From an uncultured Clostridia bacterium (lineage in GTDB: Bacteria > Bacillota > Clostridia > Christensenellales > Borkfalkiaceae): a stretch of 64,000 nt of DNA. Within the stretch, counting starts at the first letter, position 1; every line of letters begins with the position of its first letter. The notes under the pieces are model-generated. The model was given only the letters and a program-made list of their open reading frames with translations, ran no database searches and was not told the DNA's origin. A program made the translations under genes and the position numbers. The stretch is taken from assembly GCA_944328445.1 (NCBI GenBank), contig CALVHO010000006.1, positions 1-64,000 of the forward strand. The letters are read 5' to 3'. Shown here piece after piece: positions 25,213 through 35,306 of this stretch.

Positions 25213-25286
25213 ACAAAGAGCTGTTCGCGTTCTTTCTCCCCTTTGCCGTCGGGACGTACCCTCCGACGCAGGTTCCGATTCCAAAC
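25213..25286 (-). promoter_or_regulatory. Possible riboswitch or attenuator domain upstream of the importer
   Basis: About 75 transcribed bases precede the terminator hairpin. They include a stem GTCGG...CCGAC around the GGGTACGTC segment, and purine-rich GGGGAGAAAG. The layout (promoter, folded domain, terminator, gene) is that of a ligand-sensing leader, but I matched it to no known aptamer: the TPP, guanidine-I, SAM, fluoride and PreQ1 landmarks are not present. Confidence 0.4.
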
Positions 25287-25292
25287 GCATAC

Positions 25293-25321
25293 AGTATACC
25301 GCAACCGCCCGCAAAAGGCAA
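25293..25321 (-). promoter_or_regulatory. Promoter of the ABC importer operon
   Basis: Minus strand TTGCCT (25321-25316), 17-base spacer, TATACT (25298-25293). The leader from here to the ATG is about 155 bases. Confidence 0.75.
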
Positions 25322-25398
25322 GCAAAAAAAGCACGCCGCTTGCGTTTCTTCTTGGTGCAACGCCGCATAAAAACGGCGGCGCCGCGCATGCTTTGGGT

Positions 25399-25572
25399 AT
25401 GTTCAAGCGCATCCTCATCGCCGCCCTGACGGCGGTCTGCCTGGCGGCGGCCCTGCTCGTTTTATACAACTGCACGGCCCAAGTGCACGCGCCGCGCGTC
25501 GCCCGCTTTTTGGCCGTGCACGCGGAGGCTCCCTCCTTCCGCCCGCCAAGCCCCCGCCTGCCGAAGATATGA
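25399..25572 (+). CDS. Possible 57-residue membrane-anchored peptide
   Basis: The frame begins MFKRILIAALTAVCLAAALL, a positively charged start and one hydrophobic helix that could be a signal anchor, then a basic, Pro-rich tail (SFRPPSPRLPKI). A perfect terminator with its U-tract on the plus strand begins two bases after the stop, which supports a real rightward transcript. Against it, there is no clear ribosome site and no promoter that I could place. I do not recognise the family. Confidence 0.4.
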   Translation: MFKRILIAALTAVCLAAALLVLYNCTAQVHAPRVARFLAVHAEAPSFRPPSPRLPKI

Positions 25573-25573
25573 A

Positions 25574-25605
25574 GATCCCGTGCCGCAAAGCACGGGATCG
25601 TTTTC
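25574..25605 (+). terminator. Terminator after the 57-codon frame
   Basis: GATCCCGTGC pairs with GCACGGGATC around CGCAAA, followed by GTTTTC on the plus strand. On the minus strand, towards the macrodomain gene's 3' side, the U-tract is weak. Confidence 0.85.
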
Positions 25606-25618
25606 AGCATGGCCGTTT

Positions 25619-26464
25619 TCACATGTTTTTGAGGATGTCTCCGTAGATCTCGCGGTCCCTGTCCAAAAAGACGTCGAATACCACGCGCAGGTCGTACCCC
25701 GTTTCGAGCAGCCAGTTTTTGACCGCGCCCACGGCGATGGCCGCGGCTTCGTCGGCGGGGAAGCCGAACACCCCCGTCGAGACGCAGCAAAACGCCACCG
25801 ACTTGAACTTCATCGCGCGCGCCAGGTTGAGGCAGGACAGGTAGCAATTGCGCAGGACGCGGCCGTCCTCCTCGCGCACGCGCAGCCCCACCATGGGGCC
25901 GACGGTGTGCAGGATGTACTTGGAAGGCAGGTTGTACGCGAGCGTCACTTTGGCACAGCCCGCGGGCTCCGCTTCGCCCTGCGCGCCCATGATGCGCGAG
26001 CAGTCGAGGCGCACCTGCACGCCCGCGCGGGAATGGATGACGTTGTCGATGCACTTATGGTGCGGGATGAAACAGCCGAGCAAGGAATTGTTGGCGGCGT
26101 TGACGATCGCGTCGGCGGCGAGGCGGGTGATATCCCCCTGCCAGAGCGCGATGTTGTCCGTAAAGGTGAGCGAAGAGAGGTCCACGATGCCGTTTTCGGC
26201 CGTTTCGGAACGGAACAAACGGTCCTGGATCTGCAAAAAACGGTCGCCGACGGGGTTGGGCAAACGCTCGTTCAGATACCCCCAAATAAGGTCGCGCTTG
26301 ACCTTATACGGGTAGCTGAACGCGGCGATCTCGTTGCGCTCTTCGAGCAGAACGCCGAGCATCTCGTCGCAGATGGCGTTCTTTTCCTCTTCGCCGATCA
26401 CCTCGAACGGGCGCGGCACGTAATCGAGGTCGATCAGCTCTTTGTATTCGTTCAGGCTCAGCAT
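25619..26464 (-). CDS. Macrodomain protein, zinc-binding protein-ADP-ribose hydrolase type
   Basis: A 281-residue protein: an N-terminal helical extension of about 110 residues, then a macrodomain (ALWQGDITRLAADAIVNAANNSLLGC, YILHTVGPMV, VAFCCVSTGVFGFP). The loop FIPHHKCIDNVIHSRAGVQVR carries the His/Cys set of the bacterial zinc-containing macrodomains, which remove ADP-ribose from proteins and in Staphylococcus and Streptococcus pair with a sirtuin in lipoate operons. No sirtuin, lipoate ligase or GcvH-like gene is next to it here, so it may serve another ADP-ribosylation pathway. It precedes no close partner: 31 bases separate it from the hydratase upstream, suggesting co-transcription. 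Confidence 0.88.
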   Translation of the reverse strand: MLSLNEYKELIDLDYVPRPFEVIGEEEKNAICDEMLGVLLEERNEIAAFSYPYKVKRDLIWGYLNERLPNPVGDRFLQIQDRLFRSETAENGIVDLSSLTFTDNIALWQGDITRLAADAIVNAANNSLLGCFIPHHKCIDNVIHSRAGVQVRLDCSRIMGAQGEAEPAGCAKVTLAYNLPSKYILHTVGPMVGLRVREEDGRVLRNCYLSCLNLARAMKFKSVAFCCVSTGVFGFPADEAAAIAVGAVKNWLLETGYDLRVVFDVFLDRDREIYGDILKNM

Positions 26465-26495
26465 CGGGCCACCTCCGTACGGGAGCGCCGCGGGG

Positions 26496-28721
26496 TCACT
26501 TCCCCGCGTTGAAGTTGATCAGGCAACCGCTCAGGATGATCTTACGCTCGTCGGGCGTGAGCTGGCCGACGGTGAAGGTGACGTCCTTGACGGAATGGCC
26601 GCTGATGTGTTTGGCGGGGATCTTGGCAGCGCCGTCCGCGATCAGGCGGTCGATGTTTTCGATGTAGATGTAGTCGCCCACCTTGCACTTGAATTTATCG
26701 GCCTGCAACGGCAGCATGCCCCAGTTGATGAGGTTGCTGCGGTAGCGCTTGGTGGCGTACTCCTGCGCGATGTTGGCGATGCCGCCCAAAACGCGCTGGC
26801 AGGACGCCGCCTGTTCGCGCGCGGAACCGTCGCCCGGCTTTACGGCCACGACGCAGCTGCCGTAGATCGTGCCCTCGCGGATCTCCACGCCGTTGAGGTG
26901 CTTTGTCACGCTTTCGGGCAGCGAGCCCGTTTCGCGGCGGACGGCCTCCTCGGCCTGCACCGCCTTGGCCCTGCCCACGTACGCGGGGTCCTTGCGCGAG
27001 AGCGCAAACTCGGCCAGCTTCATGGGGTTGGAGCGGTAGGAAGAGGTCTCGCCCGAGGGGATAAGCTCGTCCGTGGTGGTCACGGGATCGTCGATCACGC
27101 TGACCGCCTTGATGAGGACGTGGCGGCCGAGGGGGATCATTTCCGGCCAGTCGGCGATGTTGGGGCCGTATTTCAGTTCGGCGTCGCGGTGCGCCTTGCC
27201 CGCGCCGTGGTAGACGCGGTTTTTATAGATCTCCCCGTCAAAGCAGTATTTTTTGACCTTTTTGGTGTATTCCGCTTCGGTGGCGGGCGTGAGCCTGCCG
27301 CCGTTTGCAGCGGTGGCCGCGATGGAACGCGCGTCCATCAGCGCCACGGCCGCCAGCTGCCCCGCCGCGGGCTTGCTGCCCTCGCGGCTCTCAAAATTGC
27401 GCGTCGTGTGGCGGATGGAGAGCCCGTTGTTGGCGGGCACGTCCCCCGCGCCGAAGCACGGGCCGCAGAATGCCGTCTTGACCACGGCGCCCGCATCCAT
27501 CAGCGTGCCGACGTAGCCGTTCTCCACCAGCGCCTTGTACACGGGCTGGCTGGACGGGTAGACGCTGAGCGAAAATTCGTCTGCGCCCGTCGACTTGCCT
27601 TTGAGGATCTCGCACGCCTCGGCGATGTTCTCGTACATGCCGCCCGCGCAGCCGGCGATGATGCCCTGGCTCACGTAGAGCCCGTCGGAGCGGATCTTGT
27701 CGGTCAGGGTGAACTTGTCGTCCCCGCGCAGTTTGCGCCCCGCCGACTCCACCTCTTCCAGGATCTCGCGGGGATGGTCCATGACCTCGCGGATGGTGTA
27801 GGCGTTGCTGGGATGGAAGGGAAGCGCGATCATCGGCTCGATGGCCGAGAGGTTGACGGTGATGCCGTAATCGTAATAGGCGGGGTCGGAAGGGTGCAGT
27901 TCCTTGAAGTCTTTCTCCCGGCCGTGCGTCTTGTAGTATTCGCGGGTCTTTTCGTCCGTCTCCCAGATGGAGGAAAGGCAGGCCGTTTCCGTCGTCATCA
28001 CGTCGATGCCGTTGCGGTAGTCCATGGACAGGTTTTTGATGCCGGGGCCGACAAATTCGAGGATCTTGTTCTTGACGAACCCGTTCTTGAACACGGCCCC
28101 GCAAAGAGCGATGGCCACGTCCTGCGGGCCGACGCCCTTTTTCAGGTTGCCGCGCAGGTAGACGGCGACGACGTCGGGGCGGGCGATGTCATACGTCTTG
28201 TTGAGGATCTGTTTGACGAGCTCGGGCCCGCCCTCACCCACCGCCAGCGTGCCCAGGGCGCCGTAGCGGGTGTGCGAATCGCTGCCGAGGATCATGCGGC
28301 CGACTTTGGCCTCCACCTCGCGCATGTACTGGTGGATGACCGCCAGGTGGGGCGGCACGAAATCGGCGCCGTACTTTTTGGCCGCCGAAAGGCCGAAAAC
28401 GTGGTCGTCCTCGTTGATGGTGCCCCCCACCGCGCACAGCGAATTGTGGCAGTTGGTGAGCACGTACGGGAGCGGGAATTCTTTGAGGCCGCTGGCCTTG
28501 GCCGTCTGGATGATGCCGACGTACGTGATGTCGTGCGAGGTGATGGCGTCGAACTGCAACTGCATGTTCTGTTCGCCGCCGCGGTTGTGCGCGCGCAGGA
28601 TGCCGTAGGCCATCGTGCCCTTGCGCGCCCTTTCCTTCTGCTCGGACGTGAGGAACGCCCTGTTTTCCTTGACGAGCGCGCCGTTCATGTAGTAACAGCC
28701 GCCGCGAATGAGTTTGATCAT
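26496..28721 (-). CDS. Aconitase-superfamily hydratase (YbhJ-like)
   Basis: A 741-residue aconitase-fold protein of the YbhJ group, whose reaction is unknown. Cluster-ligand cysteines are in place: C358 (IAGCAGG), C419 and C422 (FCGPCFG), so a [4Fe-4S] enzyme is expected. Other superfamily landmarks are [20 protein letters not shown] and the swivel-domain motif [14 protein letters not shown] with [17 protein letters not shown]. Other TCA-cycle genes are absent nearby. The ATG at 28721 has GGAGAGAAAGG directly upstream, and a consensus promoter (28761-28789) drives it. It is larger than homoaconitase small/large subunits and is a single chain. Confidence 0.88.
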   Translation of the reverse strand: MIKLIRGGCYYMNGALVKENRAFLTSEQKERARKGTMAYGILRAHNRGGEQNMQLQFDAITSHDITYVGIIQTAKASGLKEFPLPYVLTNCHNSLCAVGGTINEDDHVFGLSAAKKYGADFVPPHLAVIHQYMREVEAKVGRMILGSDSHTRYGALGTLAVGEGGPELVKQILNKTYDIARPDVVAVYLRGNLKKGVGPQDVAIALCGAVFKNGFVKNKILEFVGPGIKNLSMDYRNGIDVMTTETACLSSIWETDEKTREYYKTHGREKDFKELHPSDPAYYDYGITVNLSAIEPMIALPFHPSNAYTIREVMDHPREILEEVESAGRKLRGDDKFTLTDKIRSDGLYVSQGIIAGCAGGMYENIAEACEILKGKSTGADEFSLSVYPSSQPVYKALVENGYVGTLMDAGAVVKTAFCGPCFGAGDVPANNGLSIRHTTRNFESREGSKPAAGQLAAVALMDARSIAATAANGGRLTPATEAEYTKKVKKYCFDGEIYKNRVYHGAGKAHRDAELKYGPNIADWPEMIPLGRHVLIKAVSVIDDPVTTTDELIPSGETSSYRSNPMKLAEFALSRKDPAYVGRAKAVQAEEAVRRETGSLPESVTKHLNGVEIREGTIYGSCVVAVKPGDGSAREQAASCQRVLGGIANIAQEYATKRYRSNLINWGMLPLQADKFKCKVGDYIYIENIDRLIADGAAKIPAKHISGHSVKDVTFTVGQLTPDERKIILSGCLINFNAGK

Positions 28722-28760
28722 CCTTTCTCTCCTCGGTTTGCGGATTTTGGGTATGACACT

Positions 28761-28789
28761 ATTATATAGCGCAGCGCGCATTTTGTCAA
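28761..28789 (-). promoter_or_regulatory. Consensus promoter of the hydratase gene
   Basis: Minus strand TTGACA (28789-28784), 17-base spacer, TATAAT (28766-28761): a perfect housekeeping consensus, the strongest-looking promoter in the window. Confidence 0.9.
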
Positions 28790-28815
28790 ACGGTAGCCGC
28801 GCATTGCCCGCCGCG

Positions 28816-28842
28816 AAAAAAAGACCGCCGCGGATGCGGCGG
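28816..28842 (-). terminator. Terminator of the ATP synthase operon
   Basis: CCGCCGC and GCGGCGG form a tight stem on the minus strand followed by TCTTTTTTT, about 30 bases after the atpC stop. A second stem, ACGCGCGGACCGCGCGT, overlaps the end of atpC. Confidence 0.9.
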
Positions 28843-28871
28843 AAAAGGCGGACGCGCGGTCCGCGCGTTTT

Positions 28872-29282
28872 TCAGCGGCGGCCGCTGCGGTTTTTGACCT
28901 GCAACCTGGCAAAGGCGCGCGCCAGCGCCGCGCGGTTGAGCTTGAACTCTGCCGCGCTGCGGTTGCGGCGCAGCTGCTCTTCGGCGCGCTCTTTGGCCTC
29001 GGCGGCGCGGCGGGCGTTGATGTCCTCCGGCCACTCCACGGCCTGCGCGAAGGCGATGGTCTCGTCGGGGCGGACCTCGATGAACCCCTCGCTCATGAAC
29101 GCCTCGCGCGTGACGCCGCCCTCGGTGATGGAGATGGTGCCCGGTTCCGTAGCAAAGACCATGGGCTGGTGCCCCGCCATGATGGTGCAGGCCCCGCCCA
29201 GCGAAGGGATGTTCACGCTCTCCACTTCACCGCGGTAAAAGCTCTTTTCGGGCGTGATGATCTCCAAAAAGAATGTGTTCAT
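28872..29282 (-). CDS. atpC: F-type ATP synthase subunit epsilon
   Basis: Epsilon is the rotor subunit that couples gamma to the c-ring and inhibits hydrolysis. The 136-residue protein has the beta-sandwich (FFLEIITPEKSFYRGEVESVNIPSLGG, IMAGHQPMVFATEPGTI, GFIEVRPDETIAF) and a C-terminal two-helix domain from about residue 88, unusually Arg/Ala-rich. It follows atpD by 11 bases and ends the operon. Confidence 0.95.
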   Translation of the reverse strand: MNTFFLEIITPEKSFYRGEVESVNIPSLGGACTIMAGHQPMVFATEPGTISITEGGVTREAFMSEGFIEVRPDETIAFAQAVEWPEDINARRAAEAKERAEEQLRRNRSAAEFKLNRAALARAFARLQVKNRSGRR

Positions 29283-29293
29283 CCCCTCCCTCC

Positions 29294-31568
<2,275 letters not shown>

Positions 31569-31569
31569 G

Positions 31570-33132
31570 TTATACGGCCTCCGCGGAGCTTTCCTCGGCG
31601 CCTTCCGCCGCGGGCGGAGCGGCCTCCTCTTCCACGACGGAGGAGATGTAGGCCTCGGCGGCGGCGAGGATCTTCTGGCGCAGCGCCTCGAATACGGGCT
31701 TATCGGGGTCGATCGCCTCCAACAGAGCGGGCTCGTTGGCGTGCAGGTGCCCGAGGATGCCCGCATTGCAGGCCGTCACCTGTTTCGCGGGGATCCTGTC
31801 GATGAGGTCGCTCTGCGAAACGAGCAGCAGCACGATCATTTCGCGCACCGTATAGTTGCGGTACTGCGGCTGCTTCAAGGTATCCGTCATCTTTACGCCG
31901 CGCGAAAGGGTCTTCTGTGTTTCGGCGTCGAGGTCGGAGCCGAACTGCATGAACACGGCAAGCTCGCGGTACTGGGCGAGGTTGACGCGCAGCTGCCCCG
32001 AGATGCGGCGGATGGCGGCGCGCTGGGCGCTGCCGCCCACGCGCGAGACGGACAGCCCGACGTTGACCGCGGGGCGGACGCCGCTGTTAAACAGCTCGCT
32101 TTCCAGGTAGATCTGCCCGTCTGTGATGGAGATGACGTTGGTGGGGATGTACGCGGAGATGTCCCCTGCCAGCGTTTCGACAATGGGCAGCGCCGTGATG
32201 GAGCCGCCGCCGAGCGCGTCCGAAAGCCTGGCCGCCCGTTCGAGGAGGCGGGAATGCAGGTAGAACACGTCGCCCGGGTAGGCCTCGCGGCCCGAGGGGC
32301 GTTTGAGCAGCAGGCTCATGGCGCGGTAGGCCACCGCGTGTTTGGAGAGGTCGTCGTAGACGATGAGCACGTCCTTCCCCTTGTACATGAAGTACTCGGC
32401 GAGGGCGCAGCCGCTGTACGGGGCGATGTATTGCAGGGGCACGGCGTCGTCGGCCGTGGCGCAGACGACGCAGGTGTAGTCCATGGCGCCGCCATTGCGG
32501 AGCGTCTGCAAGATCTTGGCCAGAGAGGAGGCCTTCTGCCCGATGGAGACGTAGATACAGATCACATCCTCTCCCCGTTGGTTGAGGATGGTATCGACGG
32601 CGATGGCCGTCTTGCCCGTCTGCCTGTCCCCGATGATCAGCTCGCGCTGGCCCCGCCCGATGGGGATCATGCTGTCGATGGCGAGGATGCCCGTTTGCAG
32701 CGGCGTATCCACCTTGGCGCGGTCCATGATGGCGGGCGCGGGGAATTCCACGGGGCGGGTGCCCGCAGCCTCGGCCTCTTCCATGCCGTCGATGGCGTGG
32801 CCCAGCGGGTCGACGACGCGGCCGAGCAGCCCCTCGCCCACGCGCATGTGCACCGTTTCGCCCGTCGAATAGACGAGGTCGCCGTAGCGCACCCCTTCCC
32901 CTTCCGAGAGCAGGACGGCGCCGACGTTGTCCTCTTCGAGGTTGAGCGCGAGGGCGCGGCCGCCGCCGTGCACCTCCAAAAGCTCGTTGTATTTGACGTC
33001 GTGAAGGCCGGAAATGCGCACGATCCCGTCGCCCGAATAGACGATGCGGCCGCAGGCGCGCTCGTCGATGGAGACGCGCGCGTTTGCGATCTTTTCGCGG
33101 ATATCCTTTCCGATGGCGTTGATGTCGATCAT
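31570..33132 (-). CDS. atpA: F-type ATP synthase subunit alpha
   Basis: Non-catalytic nucleotide-binding subunit of F1. The 520-residue protein has the P-loop GDRQTGKTAIAVDTILNQ, the VYVSIGQKASS region, LIVYDDLSKHAVAYR and SGVRPAVNVGLSVSRVG with the arginine finger region. The N-terminal helix IGKDIREKIANA, which in other enzymes binds the N-terminal domain of delta, is kept even though delta lacks that domain here. The C terminus carries an added acidic, Ala/Glu/Pro-rich tail. The ATG at 33132 gives the normal start MIDINAI. Confidence 0.97.
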   Translation of the reverse strand: MIDINAIGKDIREKIANARVSIDERACGRIVYSGDGIVRISGLHDVKYNELLEVHGGGRALALNLEEDNVGAVLLSEGEGVRYGDLVYSTGETVHMRVGEGLLGRVVDPLGHAIDGMEEAEAAGTRPVEFPAPAIMDRAKVDTPLQTGILAIDSMIPIGRGQRELIIGDRQTGKTAIAVDTILNQRGEDVICIYVSIGQKASSLAKILQTLRNGGAMDYTCVVCATADDAVPLQYIAPYSGCALAEYFMYKGKDVLIVYDDLSKHAVAYRAMSLLLKRPSGREAYPGDVFYLHSRLLERAARLSDALGGGSITALPIVETLAGDISAYIPTNVISITDGQIYLESELFNSGVRPAVNVGLSVSRVGGSAQRAAIRRISGQLRVNLAQYRELAVFMQFGSDLDAETQKTLSRGVKMTDTLKQPQYRNYTVREMIVLLLVSQSDLIDRIPAKQVTACNAGILGHLHANEPALLEAIDPDKPVFEALRQKILAAAEAYISSVVEEEAAPPAAEGAEESSAEAV

Positions 33133-33166
33133 AATGTTCCTGTGCGGCACAAAAAAATGCGCCCGT

Positions 33167-33388
33167 TCAGACGGAGCGGCGCACCGTTTCCAGCCGCGTG
33201 CGGACGGAGCCGTCGTAGATGGTGTCCCCGATCTGGATGACAATGCCGCCGAGGATGGACGGGTCAAGGGTGTAGCGCACGTTCGGGCAGCCCCGCTGCT
33301 CGGCGAACGCCGCGATCTTGGCCTGCGTCTCCGCGTCGGCCTGCATGGCCAGCGTGACCCTGGCCGTACCCTTTTCAGCGCTTTTCAT
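33167..33388 (-). CDS. atpH: F-type ATP synthase subunit delta, C-terminal domain only
   Basis: Delta links the peripheral stalk to F1. The product is only 73 residues against about 175-185 in relatives. What remains is the C-terminal domain, with VTLAMQADAETQAKIAAFA, RYTLDPSILGGIVIQIGD and the highly conserved YDGSVRTRLETVRR end. The N-terminal six-helix bundle that grips the alpha subunits is missing. It is not displaced by a frameshift: the gene overlaps the end of atpF by 14 bases, and that frame is a complete b subunit, so there is no room upstream. The length equals the C-terminal domain almost exactly. It begins MKSAEKGT at 33388. Confidence 0.85.
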   Translation of the reverse strand: MKSAEKGTARVTLAMQADAETQAKIAAFAEQRGCPNVRYTLDPSILGGIVIQIGDTIYDGSVRTRLETVRRSV

Positions 33389-33923
33389 GGCTGTTCCACT
33401 CCGTGAGGCAGTCCTCGATCAGCTTTTTGTTGTCCTCGGGGGCGATGTTCTTTTCGAGCACCTTTTCCGCCACGAGCACGGATACGTCCGCGATCTGCCG
33501 CTCGATCTCCTTTTGCAGGCCGCGGCGCTCCTCGCCGAGCGAGCGCTCGGTCTGGGCGATCATGTTTTTGGCCTCGTCGCGGGCGCGGCCGACGATGTCG
33601 TCCGCGCGGCGGTTGGCCTCCTTCACGGCGTTTTCGCGGATGACGGCCGCTTCCTTCTTCGCGTCGGAGAGCACCTGCTCGGTGCTTTCCTTCATCTGCT
33701 TGACCTCTTCGCTGAGGGCGGCGTTGTCCTTTTCGATCTTGCGGATCTTTTCCTGCCGCTCGCGGATCATCTTTTTCACGGGTTTGAAGAGCAGAAAATA
33801 CAGCCCGACCGTGAGCACGACGAGGTTGAAGAGATGGAGCACGACGCTCTGCCATTCGAGGCCGAGCGCCTCGAACGGGTTGGCCAAAAGCTGTGCCGCC
33901 GTTTGCATGAACACGTTTGTCAT
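33375..33923 (-). CDS. atpF: F-type ATP synthase subunit b
   Basis: Peripheral-stalk subunit. The 182-residue product has one membrane helix at about residues 25-45 (SVVLHLFNLVVLTVGLYFLLF) after a short amphipathic start, then a long charged coiled coil with heptad-like Glu/Lys spacing to the end. It is slightly longer than the usual 160-170. No delta domain is fused to it. The ATG at 33923 is preferred over an in-frame TTG five codons upstream; neither has a clear ribosome site. Its last 14 bases overlap atpH. Confidence 0.93.
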   Translation of the reverse strand: MTNVFMQTAAQLLANPFEALGLEWQSVVLHLFNLVVLTVGLYFLLFKPVKKMIRERQEKIRKIEKDNAALSEEVKQMKESTEQVLSDAKKEAAVIRENAVKEANRRADDIVGRARDEAKNMIAQTERSLGEERRGLQKEIERQIADVSVLVAEKVLEKNIAPEDNKKLIEDCLTEWNSHEKR

Positions 33924-33965
33924 AACCGAAAATCCCAAATCATTGGCGCGGCCGCAAAAGCGCGG

Positions 33966-34223
33966 TCACGATACGAAGATGAGGAGGATGCTCACGAGCA
34001 GGCCGTAAATGGCCGTCGTTTCGGCAAAGGCGAGGCCGATCATGAGCATGGTACGGATCTTGCCGACGGCCTCGGGCTGGCGCGCCGTCGCCTCGACGGC
34101 TTTGCCCGTGGCGATGCCCATGCCGACGCCCGCGCCGATGCCCGTCAGGGCCGCGATGCCCGCGCCGAGAAGGGCGCCGTCGGTGGCGAGAAAATTCGCG
34201 ATCGTTGCGATCAAAAGTTCCAT
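33966..34223 (-). CDS. atpE: F-type ATP synthase subunit c
   Basis: The 85-residue proteolipid forms the rotor ring. Two membrane helices flank the ARQPEA loop, and the ion-carrying Glu68 sits in [11 protein letters not shown]. The residues after the Glu (Thr-Thr, and Tyr73) resemble sodium-type rings, but the position of the first-helix glutamine needed in sodium rings is Met35 ([11 protein letters not shown]). Proton coupling is therefore more likely, though not settled. GGAGG lies upstream of the ATG. It lies between atpB and atpF. Confidence 0.96.
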   Translation of the reverse strand: MELLIATIANFLATDGALLGAGIAALTGIGAGVGMGIATGKAVEATARQPEAVGKIRTMLMIGLAFAETTAIYGLLVSILLIFVS

Positions 34224-34252
34224 TGCGATAACCTCCGTGGTTCAGCTGATGG

Positions 34253-35035
34253 TCAAAGCGCCCGGGCTTCCCGCGCGCGCTTGGGCTTTGGTTTGCGCAT
34301 CTTCCTCGGCACCTTTTCGGCCGCCTCCTGCACGAACGTCAGCGTGAGCGAGGCGAACACGTACGACTGGATAAAGGCGTGGAAGAGCGTGAACAGCGGC
34401 GTGAGGATGGCGGGCAGAACCAGCGGCAGCCCGACATACCAGATCCCCTCGACGAGGATGTACACCATGTCCATGATGACCATGCCGCTGAGGATGCTGC
34501 CGAACAGGCGGAAAGTCATGGAGACAGGCACCGCCAGGTCGGAAACGATGTTGATGGGGTTGAGGTAGTGTTTGAAGCGGCGCGCGCGGTTGGACGCGAA
34601 GCCGATGGTATGGATGAAGAGGAAGGTGCAAAGGGCCAACGCCAGGCAGGCGCCGAGGTCGGCGATGGCGGGCCGCAGCCCGAACAGCTCGATGAGTACG
34701 CCGAAACAGATGTAGGCGGCCGCCCCCAGCGTATACGGGCCCATGATGGTGCCGTAACGGTCGCACATCTCGTCGGCGCTCTTGTCGAAAAAGCTCACCA
34801 GCCACTCCACGAACATCTGCATGGGCGAAGGCGTCGTCTTCCAGCGGCGGATGACGGTCAGCCGCAGGATGAGCGCCGCCAGGAGCAGGAGCACGACGAC
34901 GACAAAGCCCGAAAAGACGCTGCCGTTGACGACGAACCAGCCCGCTTCGATGACGTGGTTTTCGGTATCGGGAAAGATCTCGTCGCGCAGGCCGCTGAAA
35001 TCGATGGCCAGAAGCTGCGCGGACAAATTCGCCAT
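34253..35035 (-). CDS. atpB: F-type ATP synthase subunit a
   Basis: The 260-residue membrane subunit forms the ion half-channels. The essential Arg is in the MTFRLFGSILSGMVI helix, with the NPINIVSDLAVPVS and FTLFHAFIQSYVFASLTLTFV segments typical of the family. The C terminus has a basic tail after the last helix (KPKPKRAREARAL). GGAGG precedes the ATG. It is the first gene of the operon; there is no atpI before it. Confidence 0.95.
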   Translation of the reverse strand: MANLSAQLLAIDFSGLRDEIFPDTENHVIEAGWFVVNGSVFSGFVVVVLLLLAALILRLTVIRRWKTTPSPMQMFVEWLVSFFDKSADEMCDRYGTIMGPYTLGAAAYICFGVLIELFGLRPAIADLGACLALALCTFLFIHTIGFASNRARRFKHYLNPINIVSDLAVPVSMTFRLFGSILSGMVIMDMVYILVEGIWYVGLPLVLPAILTPLFTLFHAFIQSYVFASLTLTFVQEAAEKVPRKMRKPKPKRAREARAL

Positions 35036-35065
35036 ACCGCATTCCTCCTTTCCGAAATCAAAGCC

Positions 35066-35094
35066 ATTCTACACCTTTTGCACGTTTTTTTCAA
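35066..35094 (-). promoter_or_regulatory. Promoter of the ATP synthase operon
   Basis: Minus strand TTGAAA (35094-35089), 17-base spacer, TAGAAT (35071-35066), 31 bases before the atpB start. Confidence 0.72.
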
Positions 35095-35248
35095 GCAAAT
35101 CACCGTACACAAATCAGAAAAAAATCGGGCAGCGGCGCGCTGCGGGCACAAACGCATAAAATACGGGCGCGCGGGCGCGCGTATAAAAAAGCATTGCACG
35201 GGCCCGCGGAGGGCACTGCGGCATTTGCGGCAAAAGTAGCGCCCTTGC

Positions 35249-35277
35249 TTGCTTTTTTGCGCGCGATGTGGTACAAT
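35249..35277 (+). promoter_or_regulatory. Promoter of the PH-like membrane protein gene
   Basis: TTGCTT (35249-35254), 17-base spacer, TACAAT (35272-35277), with GATGTGG before the -10 box, matching the TGTGG extension seen on other promoters here. Confidence 0.75.
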
Positions 35278-35306
35278 CGCTGCAACGACAGACAGGAGGC
35301 CGCGCC

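Noticed and set aside
25134-25298. Known riboswitch (TPP, guanidine, SAM, fluoride or PreQ1) before the ABC importer
   Set aside because: The conserved core words of these aptamers are not present; only the general layout fits, so it is listed as unassigned.
33966-34223. Firm call of a sodium-translocating ATP synthase
   Set aside because: The glutamine needed in the first helix is a methionine, so the signature is incomplete.
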